The position numbers and the translations under genes are program-made. The notes beneath the pieces were generated by a model that saw nothing but the letters and a program-made list of their open reading frames with translations, searched no databases and was not told where the DNA came from. This document shows positions 53,505-63,286 of a stretch of DNA of 64,000 nt, piece by piece. Every line of letters starts with the position of its first letter. Position 1 is the stretch's first letter. The stretch is from Hoylesella nanceiensis DSM 19126 = JCM 15639 (GTDB taxonomy: Bacteria; Bacteroidota; Bacteroidia; Bacteroidales; Bacteroidaceae). The DNA lies in the NCBI RefSeq assembly GCF_000379965.1, contig NZ_KB904331.1, positions 186,001-250,000 on the forward strand. The letters are read 5' to 3'.

Positions 53505-53594
53505 GATTTTAAAAGAAAAGTTTACAAGTGAAGAGCACCTTTGGTATTTCTTTTATTTCAGATATAGCCAAGATGTCTCTTAACTTGTAAACTT
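53505..53594 (-). terminator. Long hairpin terminator or regulatory RNA after pgi
   Basis: AAGTTTACAAGT (53518-53529) and ACTTGTAAACTT (53583-53594) are perfect 12-bp arms; inside, after one mismatch, five more pairs (AAGAG/CTCTT) extend the stem to about 17. On the minus strand it is followed by TTTTCTTTT. The arms enclose 53 bp, unusually long for a terminator. Confidence 0.6.
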
Positions 53595-53609
53595 ATAGTA
53601 TATAACTAC

Positions 53610-54968
53610 TTATTGTTCGCTTTGCAAACGCTCTTTAATAGCTTTGCTTTCAGCTTCATATCCTGGTTTTTCTAACAACGCAAACATGTTCTTTTTGTAT
53701 GCTTCTACACCTGGTTGGTTAAATGGATTAACCTCTAAAACATTACCACTGATACCGCAAGCGATTTCAAAGAAGTAGATAAGTTGTCCTAAATAATATT
53801 CGTTTAGTTGTGGAACGGTTACTAAGATGTTAGGTACTCCACCGTCTACGTGTGCTAATTGGGTACCAAGTTCTGCCATCTTGTTCACGTCATCTACACG
53901 TTTTCCTGCTAAGAAGTTCAATCCATCGAGGTTTTCTTCATCGCTTGGGAACAACAATGTGTGGTTGCTTTCTTCTACACTAATAACGGTTTCGAAGATA
54001 GTTCTTTCGCCTTCTTGAATCCATTGACCCATAGAATGAAGGTCAGTAGTGAAGTCGCATGATGAAGGATAAATGCCTTTGTTGTCTTTTCCTTCGCTTT
54101 CGCCATATAATTGCTTCCACCATTCGCTAAAGAAGTGAAGCTTTGGTTGGTAGTTCACCATGATTTCGATTTTCTTACCCAACTCATTATAAAGGCCATT
54201 GCGCACTGCAGCATATTGAGCAGCAATGTTTTCGCTGAATGGAACGTCTACACCTGTTTCCTTTTCCATATCTGTTGCACCCTTAACCAATGCTTGAATA
54301 TCGAATCCAGCGCATGCAATTGGAAGCAAACCTACAGGAGTTAAAACTGAGAAACGACCACCAACGTTATCTGGAATAACGAAAGTTTTATAGCCTTCTT
54401 TAGTTGCTGCAGCTCTTGCTGCACCCTTTGTAGCATCGGTAATAGCAACAATTACGTCTTTAGCCTCTTCTTTTCCTCTTTGATCTTCACATTGTTTCTT
54501 TAACAAACGGAATGCAAGAGCTGTTTCAGTTGTTGTTCCTGACTTTGAAATATTGATGACTCCGAATTTCTTTCCTTTAAGATATTGGCTCAATTCATAA
54601 AGATAATCTTCGCCAATATTATTTCCTGCAAATACAATTGTAGGGTTCTTTGGGTCTTGAACTAACCAAGAAAAAGAGTTACTTAGGGCTTCGATAACGG
54701 CACGAGCACCCAAATAACTACCTCCGATACCTGCAACTACGATGGTATCGCATTTTTCTCTCAATGTGTTAGCACAATCTTGAATTTCTTGAAGAAAAGC
54801 TGTTGTGATTGAAGAAGGTAGATGTAACCAACCTAAAAAATCGTTTCCTGGACATGTACCTTGTTCTAATGCTTGTTGAGCAGCCTTCACTTTAGGTTCA
54901 TAAGCTTGCACTGCGCCTTGTGAAAGGAATGATGCAGCCTTACTAATGTTTAATTTTATTTTCTTCAT
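53610..54968 (-). CDS. pgi: Glucose-6-phosphate isomerase
   Basis: Interconverts glucose-6-P and fructose-6-P. 452 residues, the short bacterial form. Motifs: [17 protein letters not shown] (phosphate binding), [18 protein letters not shown] with the catalytic Glu, and [12 protein letters not shown] with the C-terminal Lys. Lies 18 bp after gpsA on the same strand, in a lysS-gpsA-pgi run. Confidence 0.95.
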   Translation of the reverse strand: MKKIKLNISKAASFLSQGAVQAYEPKVKAAQQALEQGTCPGNDFLGWLHLPSSITTAFLQEIQDCANTLREKCDTIVVAGIGGSYLGARAVIEALSNSFSWLVQDPKNPTIVFAGNNIGEDYLYELSQYLKGKKFGVINISKSGTTTETALAFRLLKKQCEDQRGKEEAKDVIVAITDATKGAARAAATKEGYKTFVIPDNVGGRFSVLTPVGLLPIACAGFDIQALVKGATDMEKETGVDVPFSENIAAQYAAVRNGLYNELGKKIEIMVNYQPKLHFFSEWWKQLYGESEGKDNKGIYPSSCDFTTDLHSMGQWIQEGERTIFETVISVEESNHTLLFPSDEENLDGLNFLAGKRVDDVNKMAELGTQLAHVDGGVPNILVTVPQLNEYYLGQLIYFFEIACGISGNVLEVNPFNQPGVEAYKKNMFALLEKPGYEAESKAIKERLQSEQ

Positions 54969-54986
54969 ATCTGAAATTTTTAAATT

Positions 54987-55982
54987 TTATCTGAATGAGT
55001 CTGTAAGCAATTTTATTTCTACTTGAGGCGAAATACGTTCATACAAAATGTTATAAACGGCATCAAGTATGGGCATGTTTACATGCAAATATCTATTAAT
55101 TTCTTTCATGCACTTTGTACCGAAATAGCCTTCTGCAATCATTTCCATTTCTATTTGGGCACTCTTTACACTATATCCTTTACCAATCATTGTACCAAAG
55201 GTTCTGTTTCTACTAAAGTTTGAGTAGCCAGTAACCAATAAATCTCCTAAATAAACAGAATCATAAATGTTTCTTGGGATATCTTTCACTGTCGAAAGAA
55301 AACGATTCATCTCTTGAACCGCATTGGAAATAAGGACAGCTTGAAAGTTATCACCATACTTTAAACCACTACATACACCCGAAGCGATGGCATAAACGTT
55401 TTTAAGAACTGACGAATATTCAATTCCAAGTACGTCTGTGCTGGTCTTTGTTTTAATGAATTTCGACGAAAGAATATTGCTAAAAGCATCTGCTTTCTCA
55501 ATATCTTCACACGCAACAGTGAGGTATGACAAACGTTCTAGAGCCACTTCTTCTGCATGAGAAGGCCCTCCTATGCACGCAATGTTCTCGTATGGCACAT
55601 CATAAACTTGATGAAAATAATCCGAACACGCTAGGTTTTCGTCTGGAATAATACCCTTTATGGCCGTAATGATAAACTTATCACGCAAACGTGTCTTGAG
55701 TTTACGCAGATGATTCTTTAAATAAGGAGAAGGAGTAACAAATACTAATGTGTCATATTGCTCAACAATAGTATTTATATCTGATGAAAAGAATATTTGA
55801 TTAACATCGAAATGCACACTAGTTAGATAGGCAGGGTTATGTCCCAAGCGTCGAAACGTCTCTATTCTGTCGTCTCTTCGCATATACCAACCAATGTGTT
55901 GAGTGTTATTTACAACAATTTTTGCAATAGCTGTTGCCCAACTACCGCCTCCAATTATTGCTATTTTTCCGCAATCAAACAT
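54987..55982 (-). CDS. gpsA: NAD(P)-dependent glycerol-3-phosphate dehydrogenase
   Basis: Reduces dihydroxyacetone phosphate to glycerol-3-P for phospholipid synthesis. 331 residues. NAD-binding I-G-G-G-S-W-A-T-A, V-T-P-S at the cofactor strand, G-P-S-H-A-E-E-V with the substrate-binding region, and the catalytic Lys region L-K-N-V-Y-A-I-A-S-G. Located between lysS (90 bp upstream) and pgi (18 bp downstream). PlsC at 34958 uses a product of the same pathway. Confidence 0.95.
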   Translation of the reverse strand: MFDCGKIAIIGGGSWATAIAKIVVNNTQHIGWYMRRDDRIETFRRLGHNPAYLTSVHFDVNQIFFSSDINTIVEQYDTLVFVTPSPYLKNHLRKLKTRLRDKFIITAIKGIIPDENLACSDYFHQVYDVPYENIACIGGPSHAEEVALERLSYLTVACEDIEKADAFSNILSSKFIKTKTSTDVLGIEYSSVLKNVYAIASGVCSGLKYGDNFQAVLISNAVQEMNRFLSTVKDIPRNIYDSVYLGDLLVTGYSNFSRNRTFGTMIGKGYSVKSAQIEMEMIAEGYFGTKCMKEINRYLHVNMPILDAVYNILYERISPQVEIKLLTDSFR

Positions 55983-56072
55983 ATCTTCTGTTTATTCATA
56001 ATAAAATATTCATAACCCACATCATCTCTATTTAGATTGTAAACAGAAATGACATGAGTTACGAATAACTAA

Positions 56073-57806
56073 TTATGCATTACTTGAAGCTTTGTCAATC
56101 CATGCTTGAAAATCTTCAACTTTAGGATTATCTAGCCCCAATTTATATTTTTTATTAACGCCGCAAACGTCCATTTGCAACTTTTGTGCCTTCAAATCTT
56201 TGATATCTGACACTAAATTATAACCTGCTTTATTGAATAAAGGCACCCATTCTGCATCTACACCGATAGCTTCCCAATCTGCAACAGAGCTTCTTGGAAT
56301 AGTCTTTTCGGGACGCATTTGTGGGAATAACAATACCTCTTGGATTGCAGTTTGACCAGTCATTAACATCACCATACGGTCAATTCCGATACCAATACCT
56401 GATGTTGGGGGCATACCATACTGCAAAGCACGCAAGAAGTCCTTATCAATAATCATCGCTTCGTCATCACCTTTGTCAGCTAAACGCATTTGTTCAACAA
56501 AGCGTTCCTCTTGATCTATAGGGTCATTAAGCTCTGAATAGGCATTAGCAAGCTCTTTTCCGTTCACCATAAGCTCGAATCTTTCAGTTAATCCTGGCTT
56601 AGAACGATGCTTTTTAGTTAGTGGTGACATCTCAACAGGATAGTCGGTGATGAATGTAGGCTGTATAAATGAACCTTCACAGAACTCTCCAAAGATTTCA
56701 TCTATTAGCTTACCTTTACCCATTGATTCGTCTATTTCGAGGTTAAGTTTATTGCAAACCTCTCTAATTTCTTCTTCTGAAAGACCATTTAAGTCGTAAC
56801 CTGTCTTCTCTTTAATAGCATCTAAGATAGGTAAACGACGATAAGGAGCCTTGAAACTAATTGTTTTTCCGTCTACAACTGTCTCTGCAGAACCATTAAC
56901 AGCAATACAAATGGTTTCTAAAAGCTTCTCTGTGAAGTCCATCATCCAGTTATAATCCTTATATTGAACATAAAGTTCCATACAAGTAAACTCAGGATTA
57001 TGGGTCTTGTCCATACCTTCATTACGGAAGTTCTTACCAATTTCGTACACACCTTCAAAGCCTCCAACAATCAATCGTTTTAGATATAGCTCGGTTGCAA
57101 TACGCATATACATTTCTGTATTTAAGGCATTGAAATGTGTTATGAATGGACGTGCAGATGCACCACCTGCAATTTGTTGTAGAGTTGGAGTTTCAACTTC
57201 TGTGTAACCCGCTTCATCTAGAACGCGACGAAGGGTCTTTATGGCAATAGCTCTCTTCAAGAAAGTATCCTTAATACCATCATTTACAACCAAATCTACA
57301 TAACGTTGACGATAACGAAGTTCGGGATCGTCGAACTTATCGTATGCAACATCGTCTTTATATTTAACGATTGGAAGTGGTTTTAAGCTCTTACTAAGTA
57401 GCACTAGTTCTTTAGCATGAACCGAGATTTCACCAGTTTGAGTTCTAAACACAAAACCTTTCACTCCTATAAAGTCACCAATATCAAGCAAACGCTTAAA
57501 GATGGTGTTATATAAGTCTTTATTTTCGTCAGGACAAATATCATCTCTTGTGATATAAACCTGTATTCTTCCCTTAGAATCTTGAAGTTCTGCAAACGAA
57601 GCCTTACCCATAATGCGTCGGGTCATCATTCTTCCTGCAATACAAACCTCACGTTGTTCATCTTCTTTGAAGTTTTCCTTTATCTCTACAGAATAAGCGT
57701 TTGTGGGATACTCTGCTGCTGGATAAGGGTCAATGCCCATGTCTTTCAATTCTTGCAAGCTTTGTCTTCTAATAATTTCCTGCTCACTTAATTCTAAAAC
57801 GTTCAT
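56073..57806 (-). CDS. lysS: Lysyl-tRNA synthetase (class II)
   Basis: 577 residues. OB-fold anticodon domain (about 60-150) with G-R-M-M-T-R-R-I-M-G-K, then the class II core: motif 2 F-R-N-E-G-M-D-K-T-H-N-P-E-F-T and motif 3 G-I-G-I-G-I-D-R. A C-terminal extension of about 70 residues beyond the core (from about 505) is common in Bacteroidetes LysRS. Heads the lysS-gpsA-pgi cluster; -7 box at 57906-57913. Confidence 0.96.
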   Translation of the reverse strand: MNVLELSEQEIIRRQSLQELKDMGIDPYPAAEYPTNAYSVEIKENFKEDEQREVCIAGRMMTRRIMGKASFAELQDSKGRIQVYITRDDICPDENKDLYNTIFKRLLDIGDFIGVKGFVFRTQTGEISVHAKELVLLSKSLKPLPIVKYKDDVAYDKFDDPELRYRQRYVDLVVNDGIKDTFLKRAIAIKTLRRVLDEAGYTEVETPTLQQIAGGASARPFITHFNALNTEMYMRIATELYLKRLIVGGFEGVYEIGKNFRNEGMDKTHNPEFTCMELYVQYKDYNWMMDFTEKLLETICIAVNGSAETVVDGKTISFKAPYRRLPILDAIKEKTGYDLNGLSEEEIREVCNKLNLEIDESMGKGKLIDEIFGEFCEGSFIQPTFITDYPVEMSPLTKKHRSKPGLTERFELMVNGKELANAYSELNDPIDQEERFVEQMRLADKGDDEAMIIDKDFLRALQYGMPPTSGIGIGIDRMVMLMTGQTAIQEVLLFPQMRPEKTIPRSSVADWEAIGVDAEWVPLFNKAGYNLVSDIKDLKAQKLQMDVCGVNKKYKLGLDNPKVEDFQAWIDKASSNA

Positions 57807-57905
57807 AGTTCTTTTATGCGGTTGTTTATATAAACAAGGCCAACTCAGCTATTACAACTATTTTTGCAACGCTGAAACCTTTTTAATTACTTTATTAATT
57901 TGTTG

Positions 57906-57913
57906 CAAAAATA
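57906..57913 (-). promoter_or_regulatory. -7 box for lysS
   Basis: Minus strand TATTTTTG fits TAnnTTTG, about 100 bp before the ATG. The 312-bp gap to the EamA gene is a divergent promoter region with no tetrad element. Confidence 0.35.
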
Positions 57914-58103
57914 CAAAGAAAATATGACATTGCCCAATATTTTAAAGGTTTATTTATAGCTTAATTCCGATGTAAGATGGCTTTAACAAAATGAAAAGAA
58001 GAATTCTATTTTGCACAAAAAGAAATGCAGATAGAATCTTCCTTATGACACATTACGGCATAAAAAGCAACTTTTCGTTCTTTGTTCTTTATTTTATTGT
58101 TAT

Positions 58104-58111
58104 TACCTTTG
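58104..58111 (+). promoter_or_regulatory. Promoter abutting the EamA gene start
   Basis: -7 box TACCTTTG at 58104-58111 with -33 TTTG at 58081-58084 (19-bp gap). The ATG is at 58119, only 8 bp after the box, so the mRNA is nearly leaderless. Confidence 0.5.
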
Positions 58112-58118
58112 CATCGAA

Positions 58119-59051
58119 ATGAAATTTACAGGTGAACTTATATCGCTGGGAGTTGCGTTTTTATGGACCCTAGCATCTATTGCTTGCGAGGTAGCAGGAA
58201 AGCAATTTGGAGCTGTTATCCTCAATGTTTGGAGAATGTTATTAACCTTCTTTGCCCTCATTCTTTTCCTTTGGTGGGCAATGGACAATCCCTTCCCTAT
58301 CTATGCCAGTACCAACACCATTATATGGTTGATGCTTTCGGGTGTTGTGGGCTATTTCTTTGGCGACTGGTGTTTATTAAAAGGATATCTAATTATCGGC
58401 GCACGATATGGTCAATTGATTATGACTCTCGCCCCACTCTTCGCTGCTTTCTTTGCATTTACCTTTCTTCATCAAACGCTTACATGGCAAAATCTGTTAG
58501 CAATGCTCGTCACTCTTTCGGGAATAGCTATCGCTCTGTTGGGCAAGGGCGAATCGAATAAAATCTCTTTGCAATTGCCTTTAAAAGGAGTTTTATTTAT
58601 GTTAGGTTCTGCTTTGGGGCAAGGTTTGGGCTTAGTACTAAGCAAAAAGGGATTAGATTTATACATTAACGACATGCCTCAGCACCTTTTGCCCAGCGTA
58701 AGCATGTATATGCCCTTCAGTGCCAACCTCATTCGTTGCTTTGCAGGCTTGCTTTGCTTTGGCTCTTGGTTGATTATTAGAAAAGAGATGGGTACTTTTA
58801 CCCATTCAATTAAAGACTCTAAAGGAATGAGTATGACTGTCGTCGCCGTGATTTGTGGTCCTCTTATTGGAGTTGGTTTCTCGCTTATGGCAGTACAATA
58901 TACCGCTGCGGGCATCGCAAGTACCATTATGTCACTCACACCTATTTTGATATTGATTCCTGCTAAATTTGTATTTAAACAAACCATTGGCATTAAAAGC
59001 ATTATAGGCGCAATTGTCTCATTCTTAGGACTCTTGCTATTCTTCTTATAA
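58119..59051 (+). CDS. EamA/DMT-family transporter
   Basis: 310 residues with ten hydrophobic helices in two EamA repeats (about 1-145 and 150-310), the drug/metabolite transporter fold. Typical G-V-V-G-Y-F-F-G-D-W and second-repeat A-G-I-A-S-T-I-M-S-L-T-P-I segments. Exports or imports a small metabolite; substrate not deducible. A tetrad element begins inside its stop codon. Confidence 0.88.
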   Translation: MKFTGELISLGVAFLWTLASIACEVAGKQFGAVILNVWRMLLTFFALILFLWWAMDNPFPIYASTNTIIWLMLSGVVGYFFGDWCLLKGYLIIGARYGQLIMTLAPLFAAFFAFTFLHQTLTWQNLLAMLVTLSGIAIALLGKGESNKISLQLPLKGVLFMLGSALGQGLGLVLSKKGLDLYINDMPQHLLPSVSMYMPFSANLIRCFAGLLCFGSWLIIRKEMGTFTHSIKDSKGMSMTVVAVICGPLIGVGFSLMAVQYTAAGIASTIMSLTPILILIPAKFVFKQTIGIKSIIGAIVSFLGLLLFFL

Positions 59052-59137
59052 TCTCAATGCTTTTAGCTTGTAATATGATTGAGTTTGCAGTGTAAAAGCA
59101 TTGCTTTTGAGGTTTAATAGCTATGTAATTAAAAAGT
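59050..59137 (+). repeat. 22-bp tetrad element 9 (four units), overlapping a stop codon
   Basis: Units start at 59050, 59072, 59094 and 59116. The first two bases are the last two of the TAA of the EamA gene, the same arrangement as at 47438. It lies between convergent EamA (+) and queF (-). A 9-bp inverted repeat AAGTAGAAG (59134) / CTTCTACTT (59168-59176) follows and may be a terminator. Confidence 0.8.
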
Positions 59138-59215
59138 AGAAGCAGAAGATTCACTTGGTATCTCCTACTTCTACTTACTCTAAAAGTGTGCTAAATAAAC
59201 TTTTTCTTGCTTCTT

Positions 59216-59686
59216 TTATTTTGCAATGGAATGTTGAACAAATCGCTGTTCTGCCATTTTTTCATACTTAGTGTTAGGCATTCCATAGTTAGCAAAAGGA
59301 TAAATGCTTATTCCTCCACGTGGAGTAAAGTAGCCAATAACCTCTATATACTTTGGATTCATCAACGAAATAAGATCTTTCATGATGATATTTATGCAGT
59401 CTTCATGAAAGTCTCCGTGGTTTCTAAAGCTGAAAAGATAAAGCTTTAAGCTCTTACTTTCCACCATTTTTTCATTTGGAATATAAGCAATTCTTATTTC
59501 GGCAAAGTCGGGTTGACCTGTAATGGGGCATAAAGAGGTGAACTCTGGACAGTTAAACTGTACCCAATAATCGTTTTGAGGATGCTTATTTACGAATGTT
59601 TCTAACACTTCTGGGGCATAATCCATGCTGTATTTGGTGTTATTTCCCAAATGTTTTAAGCCCTCTTTTTCTCTTTCTTCAGACAT
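59216..59686 (-). CDS. queF: NADPH-dependent 7-cyano-7-deazaguanine reductase
   Basis: Reduces preQ0 to preQ1 in queuosine synthesis. 156 residues, the unimodular type. Catalytic Cys in [12 protein letters not shown], the family motif E-S-K-S-L-K-L-Y, and the substrate His/Glu in F-H-E-D. Lies 35 bp after the queuosine precursor transporter, so the two form an operon for making queuosine from imported precursor. Confidence 0.95.
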   Translation of the reverse strand: MSEEREKEGLKHLGNNTKYSMDYAPEVLETFVNKHPQNDYWVQFNCPEFTSLCPITGQPDFAEIRIAYIPNEKMVESKSLKLYLFSFRNHGDFHEDCINIIMKDLISLMNPKYIEVIGYFTPRGGISIYPFANYGMPNTKYEKMAEQRFVQHSIAK

Positions 59687-59721
59687 ACTTACTATATAAT
59701 AAGGTGAGATATTACTAATAA

Positions 59722-60411
59722 TTACAATTTAAAAATCTTCCAAACACGATAATCTATCGCTTCATCATAAGCGTCTTCTTGCTCATATTTCTTCACTTTC
59801 TTCACAATATAGATGGTTAAAGGCAACACAAGCACTTCGTAAAGTGTCTTTAAAATAACTTGCCAAAGCATCAAAGCAGGTAGAGCTTCGTTTGGAACTA
59901 CACCATAAAGAGCAAGTGGGAAGAAGATAATTGAATCGACTCCTTCGCCTAAGATAGTACTAACAATTGCTCGCAAAGAAAAGTTTTTGCCTTGAGATTG
60001 TAGCTTCATTCGGCTCATTACATACGCATTTACAAAAGATCCGCATAGGAATGCCAAGAAAGAAGCTGCCGCAATACGAGGTGCTAAACCAAAAATTTGA
60101 TGAAAACCTTCTTGATTTGTCCAATAAGGAGCACCTGGAATAATGTCACAAATTGCACCAAAGAGCACAAAAAGGAAGTTCATTGCAAAGCCAAGCCATA
60201 TCAATAAGCGAGCTTTTGCATATCCCCAAACTTCACATACACAATCGTTGATGATGTAAGAGATTGGAAATACAATCAAACCACCTGTTAAACTAATACT
60301 ACCAACTGATATTTGCTTTGTTTCTAACACGTTTGCCGTTATCAAACAAACGCAAAAGAGTATACCGAAAAGCATAAACAGTACACTCACAGTTTTACTA
60401 TTTTCTTTCAT
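59722..60411 (-). CDS. yhhQ: Queuosine precursor transporter (YhhQ family)
   Basis: 229 residues from ATG 60411, with about six membrane helices. The [13 protein letters not shown] segment and the helix-5 segment with [11 protein letters not shown] are hallmarks of the YhhQ/QPTR family that imports preQ0 or preQ1. Next to queF, which uses preQ0. A longer in-frame start at 60468 would overlap the promoter box at 60466-60473. Confidence 0.92.
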   Translation of the reverse strand: MKENSKTVSVLFMLFGILFCVCLITANVLETKQISVGSISLTGGLIVFPISYIINDCVCEVWGYAKARLLIWLGFAMNFLFVLFGAICDIIPGAPYWTNQEGFHQIFGLAPRIAAASFLAFLCGSFVNAYVMSRMKLQSQGKNFSLRAIVSTILGEGVDSIIFFPLALYGVVPNEALPALMLWQVILKTLYEVLVLPLTIYIVKKVKKYEQEDAYDEAIDYRVWKIFKL

Positions 60412-60465
60412 TTTCTTGTTTTTTACGAGGTTTACCAAGCACTCATTTACTTTAAAAAAGCGGTG

Positions 60466-60473
60466 CAAAGTTA
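60466..60473 (-). promoter_or_regulatory. -7 box for yhhQ-queF
   Basis: Minus strand TAACTTTG, exact TAnnTTTG, giving a leader of about 50 bases. Confidence 0.45.
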
Positions 60474-60515
60474 CATAAAAGATTGTAAATTGATTGCAAT
60501 AAAAAAATATTTTTA

Positions 60516-60523
60516 TAACTTTG
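60516..60523 (+). promoter_or_regulatory. -7 box for the TlpA-like gene
   Basis: TAACTTTG, exact TAnnTTTG, about 100 bp before the ATG at 60622. Divergent from the yhhQ box. Confidence 0.45.
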
Positions 60524-60621
60524 TCATACTATTCAGAGCGGATAAAGATGAAAACTTGTCCTCAAAAGAATCTAAAAAAGCTATTTTAAAATAGCATTAT
60601 TCATTTAAAAAGATTAGAATT

Positions 60622-61740
60622 ATGAAGAAACTGATATTATGCAGTGTCCTTGCTGCAAGCATTTTCCCAAGCTTTGCGCAAGTTAAAAAGGCAGTAAAAG
60701 CACCTGTTGCTCTTATAAAAGGTACCTGCCCAGAAAACGTTAAGAAGGTTTATCTACTCGATATGCAAAAGAATCAACGTATAGTTGATAGTGTTGATGT
60801 TGTGAAAGGTAACTTCGTTGTGAAGTATAAGCCTGAAAACAAGGATCAATTCTTTGGTATTGGAAAAGATGAAGACTTTGTTATTTTCGTTATGGACGGC
60901 AAACCTTTGGAGATAAATCTTAACAAAAACACGCTCAAAGGCTCTCCTCTTAACGAGAAACTCAGCAAATATAACGCTGCACTCGACTCTATTAACGAGC
61001 CAGGAAAGCAGATTTATGCAGATTATCAAAAGGTAGTTAGCGATAATTCGCTTAGCGATACAGAGAAAACAACACGTGTAAACGAGTTGAGAAAGAAGTT
61101 TATGGATCTTCATAACGCCTCTTCTCTATATTATAAAAAGGTAATTAACGAGAATAAAGACAACATTCTTCCTGCATTATACATTAACTATGTTACCGAT
61201 GCCGTTACAGAATCGGAGTTGAATGAATTGCTTAAACCAACTCATGTGTATGCTAATCACCCTATGCTTTCAGCATTAAAGCAACAATTAGCAGCCGAAG
61301 AAGCTAAACAAAAGATCATTGGACAACCATTTATCGATTTAACTTTGAACGATGTAAATGGTGTTTCGCACAAATTAAGCGAGTATTGTGGTAAAGGAAA
61401 CTATGTTCTTATCGACTTTTGGGCAAGCTGGTGCGGACCATGTAGAGGTGAAATGCCTAACGTAAGAGCTAACTTCGAGAAATATAAGGATAAAGGTTTC
61501 AACATTGTTGCTATTTCATTCGACAGCAAAGCTGAGTCTTGGAAGGACGCAATTGCTGAAATGAAGATGAATTGGGTGAACCTTTCAGACCTTAAAGCAT
61601 GGCATAGTGAAGCTGGAAAGGCTTACAACATCAATGCAATTCCTTCAAGTTTACTTGTAGATCCACAAGGAAAAATCGTTGCAAGAGACCTTCGTAGCGA
61701 GGCACTTGGCGAGAAACTAAAAGAAATTTATGGCTTTTAA
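60622..61740 (+). CDS. TlpA-family thiol:disulfide oxidoreductase with DUF4369 domain
   Basis: 372 residues with a signal peptide (cleavage near S-F-A-Q). DUF4369 beta domain (about 30-115) with G-T-C-P-E-N-V-K-K-V-Y-L, a helical linker, then a thioredoxin fold (about 232-372) with W-A-S-W-C-G-P-C-R active site and the cis-Pro step A-I-P-S-S. Periplasmic or outer-membrane reductant of envelope disulfides. The DUF4369-only lipoprotein at 38379 is its shorter relative. Single gene. Confidence 0.92.
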   Translation: MKKLILCSVLAASIFPSFAQVKKAVKAPVALIKGTCPENVKKVYLLDMQKNQRIVDSVDVVKGNFVVKYKPENKDQFFGIGKDEDFVIFVMDGKPLEINLNKNTLKGSPLNEKLSKYNAALDSINEPGKQIYADYQKVVSDNSLSDTEKTTRVNELRKKFMDLHNASSLYYKKVINENKDNILPALYINYVTDAVTESELNELLKPTHVYANHPMLSALKQQLAAEEAKQKIIGQPFIDLTLNDVNGVSHKLSEYCGKGNYVLIDFWASWCGPCRGEMPNVRANFEKYKDKGFNIVAISFDSKAESWKDAIAEMKMNWVNLSDLKAWHSEAGKAYNINAIPSSLLVDPQGKIVARDLRSEALGEKLKEIYGF

Positions 61741-61778
61741 GTAAAACTTCAAATCTTCAAATAGAACACACAAAAATT

Positions 61779-61827
61779 AAAGGTTCGGTGGATAACACAT
61801 ATTATTTCATCGGATCTTTATGCTTTT
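61779..61827 (+). terminator. Terminator of the TlpA-like gene
   Basis: AAAGGTTCGGTG (61779-61790) pairs along all 12 positions, including G-U, with CATCGGATCTTT (61808-61819); T-run TTTTT follows at 61824. Confidence 0.55.
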
Positions 61828-61834
61828 TACAAAA

Positions 61835-61922
61835 CAAGTATAAATAAGTTGTTTTATAAGAATTGCGCTTTTAAAATCAAAAGCAAGGCTATTTAAAACA
61901 GAAAGCAAAATCATTCAATACA
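61835..61922 (+). repeat. Decayed 22-bp tetrad element (tentative)
   Basis: One good unit at 61879 (AAAAGCAAGGCTATT) and weaker units in phase at 61857 and 61901, a fourth at 61835 barely recognisable. Same position (after a gene's 3' end) as the clear elements. Confidence 0.4.
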
Positions 61923-61962
61923 AATTTGAAAAGAATCAAAATTAATTAATACATACTATTTT

Positions 61963-63168
61963 ATGAAAGAAAATAAAAATTACATCCTGCCCCTTTCCAT
62001 TTTGGGATTGATGTTCTTCTCAGGAGGCTTCGCAGCAAGTGTAAATGGAATCTTAATTCCTATCCTAAACCAGTCGTTAAAAGTGTCTTCTGCAGGTGCA
62101 TATGCCCTCATTGCAGCTATGTTTATACCTTTTGTGCTGTTCGCTTACCCTGCAGGTCAACTTATAAAGGCCATTGGTTACAAGAAAACAATTGCCTTTT
62201 CTTATGCTATTTACGCTGTTAGTTTCCTCATCTTTGTGGTTTCTGCAAAGCAAGAAAGCTACCCTCTTTTCCTTGCAGCATCATTCTTAGGCGGTATTGC
62301 TAACACCTTTTTGCAAGCAGCAATTAACCCTTATATCACCATATTAGGCCCTATTGAGAGTGCAGCAAAGCGCATAAGCATCATCGGAATACTTAATAAA
62401 TTGGCATGGCCAATATCTCCTTTGTTCATTGCAGTAGTGCTTGGAAGTACTCTCGACATCAAAGTTACACAATTAGATCTTCCTTTTTATATCCTAAGCG
62501 GATTGTTCTTGCTTCTTGGTTTGATTGCTCTTGTTTCTCCATTACCAGAAATTAAGGCTACAGGAGAAGACGATTCTAACGAAGAAGGATCGCAAGAAGT
62601 GACACAATATGCTAACAGCAAGACTTCTATTTTGCAGTTCCCACACCTTGTATTGGGTAGTATTGCTATTTTCTTCTACGTTGGTGTAGAAACAATTGCA
62701 TTAGGTTCAGTTATCGACTATGCTAAAACGCTAGGACTTGCAGCGGCTGAAAACTACTCATGGATTACCCCTATTGCAATGAGTATTGGCTATATTGCGG
62801 GCATATTGTTCATTCCTAAGTATCTAAGTCAAAACACTGCGCTTAAAATTTGTGTTATTATTGCACTCATAGGAACCATATGTGTGGCTACTCTTCCTGC
62901 ACATTTAAGTATCTATAGCATTGGTATTGTGGCTCTAGGTTGCTCGTTAATGTGGCCTGCGTTGTGGCCTTTGGCAATGAAAGATCTTGGTAAGTTCACA
63001 AAAACAGGTTCTTCTCTTCTAACAATGGGCTTGTTCGGAGGTGCTATTCTAACTCTTCTTTTCGGTTGGTTTAAAGATCTTTTCGGCGCACAAAACGCTT
63101 ATTGGCTTTGTCTTCCTTGCTTCATTTACATTGCTTTCTACGCATTTAAAGGTTGCAAGCTAAGATAA
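61963..63168 (+). CDS. MFS transporter, sugar:proton symporter-like (FucP/GlcP type)
   Basis: 401 residues with twelve predicted helices. The start F-F-S-G-G-F-A-A-S-V-N-G, A-Y-P-A-G-Q-L-I-K-A-I-G-Y-K and the F-L-Q-A-A-I-N-P-Y segment with conserved Asn are typical of the FucP/glucose-galactose branch in Bacteroidetes. The central loop is acidic. Likely sugar importer; which sugar is not clear. If it were fucose, it could feed the GT11 enzyme at the other end of the window, but nothing shows this. Confidence 0.85.
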   Translation: MKENKNYILPLSILGLMFFSGGFAASVNGILIPILNQSLKVSSAGAYALIAAMFIPFVLFAYPAGQLIKAIGYKKTIAFSYAIYAVSFLIFVVSAKQESYPLFLAASFLGGIANTFLQAAINPYITILGPIESAAKRISIIGILNKLAWPISPLFIAVVLGSTLDIKVTQLDLPFYILSGLFLLLGLIALVSPLPEIKATGEDDSNEEGSQEVTQYANSKTSILQFPHLVLGSIAIFFYVGVETIALGSVIDYAKTLGLAAAENYSWITPIAMSIGYIAGILFIPKYLSQNTALKICVIIALIGTICVATLPAHLSIYSIGIVALGCSLMWPALWPLAMKDLGKFTKTGSSLLTMGLFGGAILTLLFGWFKDLFGAQNAYWLCLPCFIYIAFYAFKGCKLR

Positions 63169-63211
63169 TTACAAATAAGAGATACTCTCGAAGTATCTAT
63201 AAGACATAAGA

Positions 63212-63250
63212 AAAGGGGTCTAAAACAATTCGTTTTAGACCCCTTTCTTT
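63212..63250 (+). terminator. Terminator of the MFS gene
   Basis: Perfect 15-bp stem AAAGGGGTCTAAAAC (63212-63226) with GTTTTAGACCCCTTT (63232-63246), 5-base loop, T-rich tail. Confidence 0.85.
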
Positions 63251-63286
63251 TTGTATTAGAATATATCCCCATTACCTATGGTTGGC

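Noticed and set aside
60412-60473. preQ1 riboswitch in the yhhQ-queF leader
   Set aside because: Expected because of the gene pair, but the leader of about 50 bases shows no class I-type pseudoknot pattern that I can recognise. A covariance-model search would be decisive.
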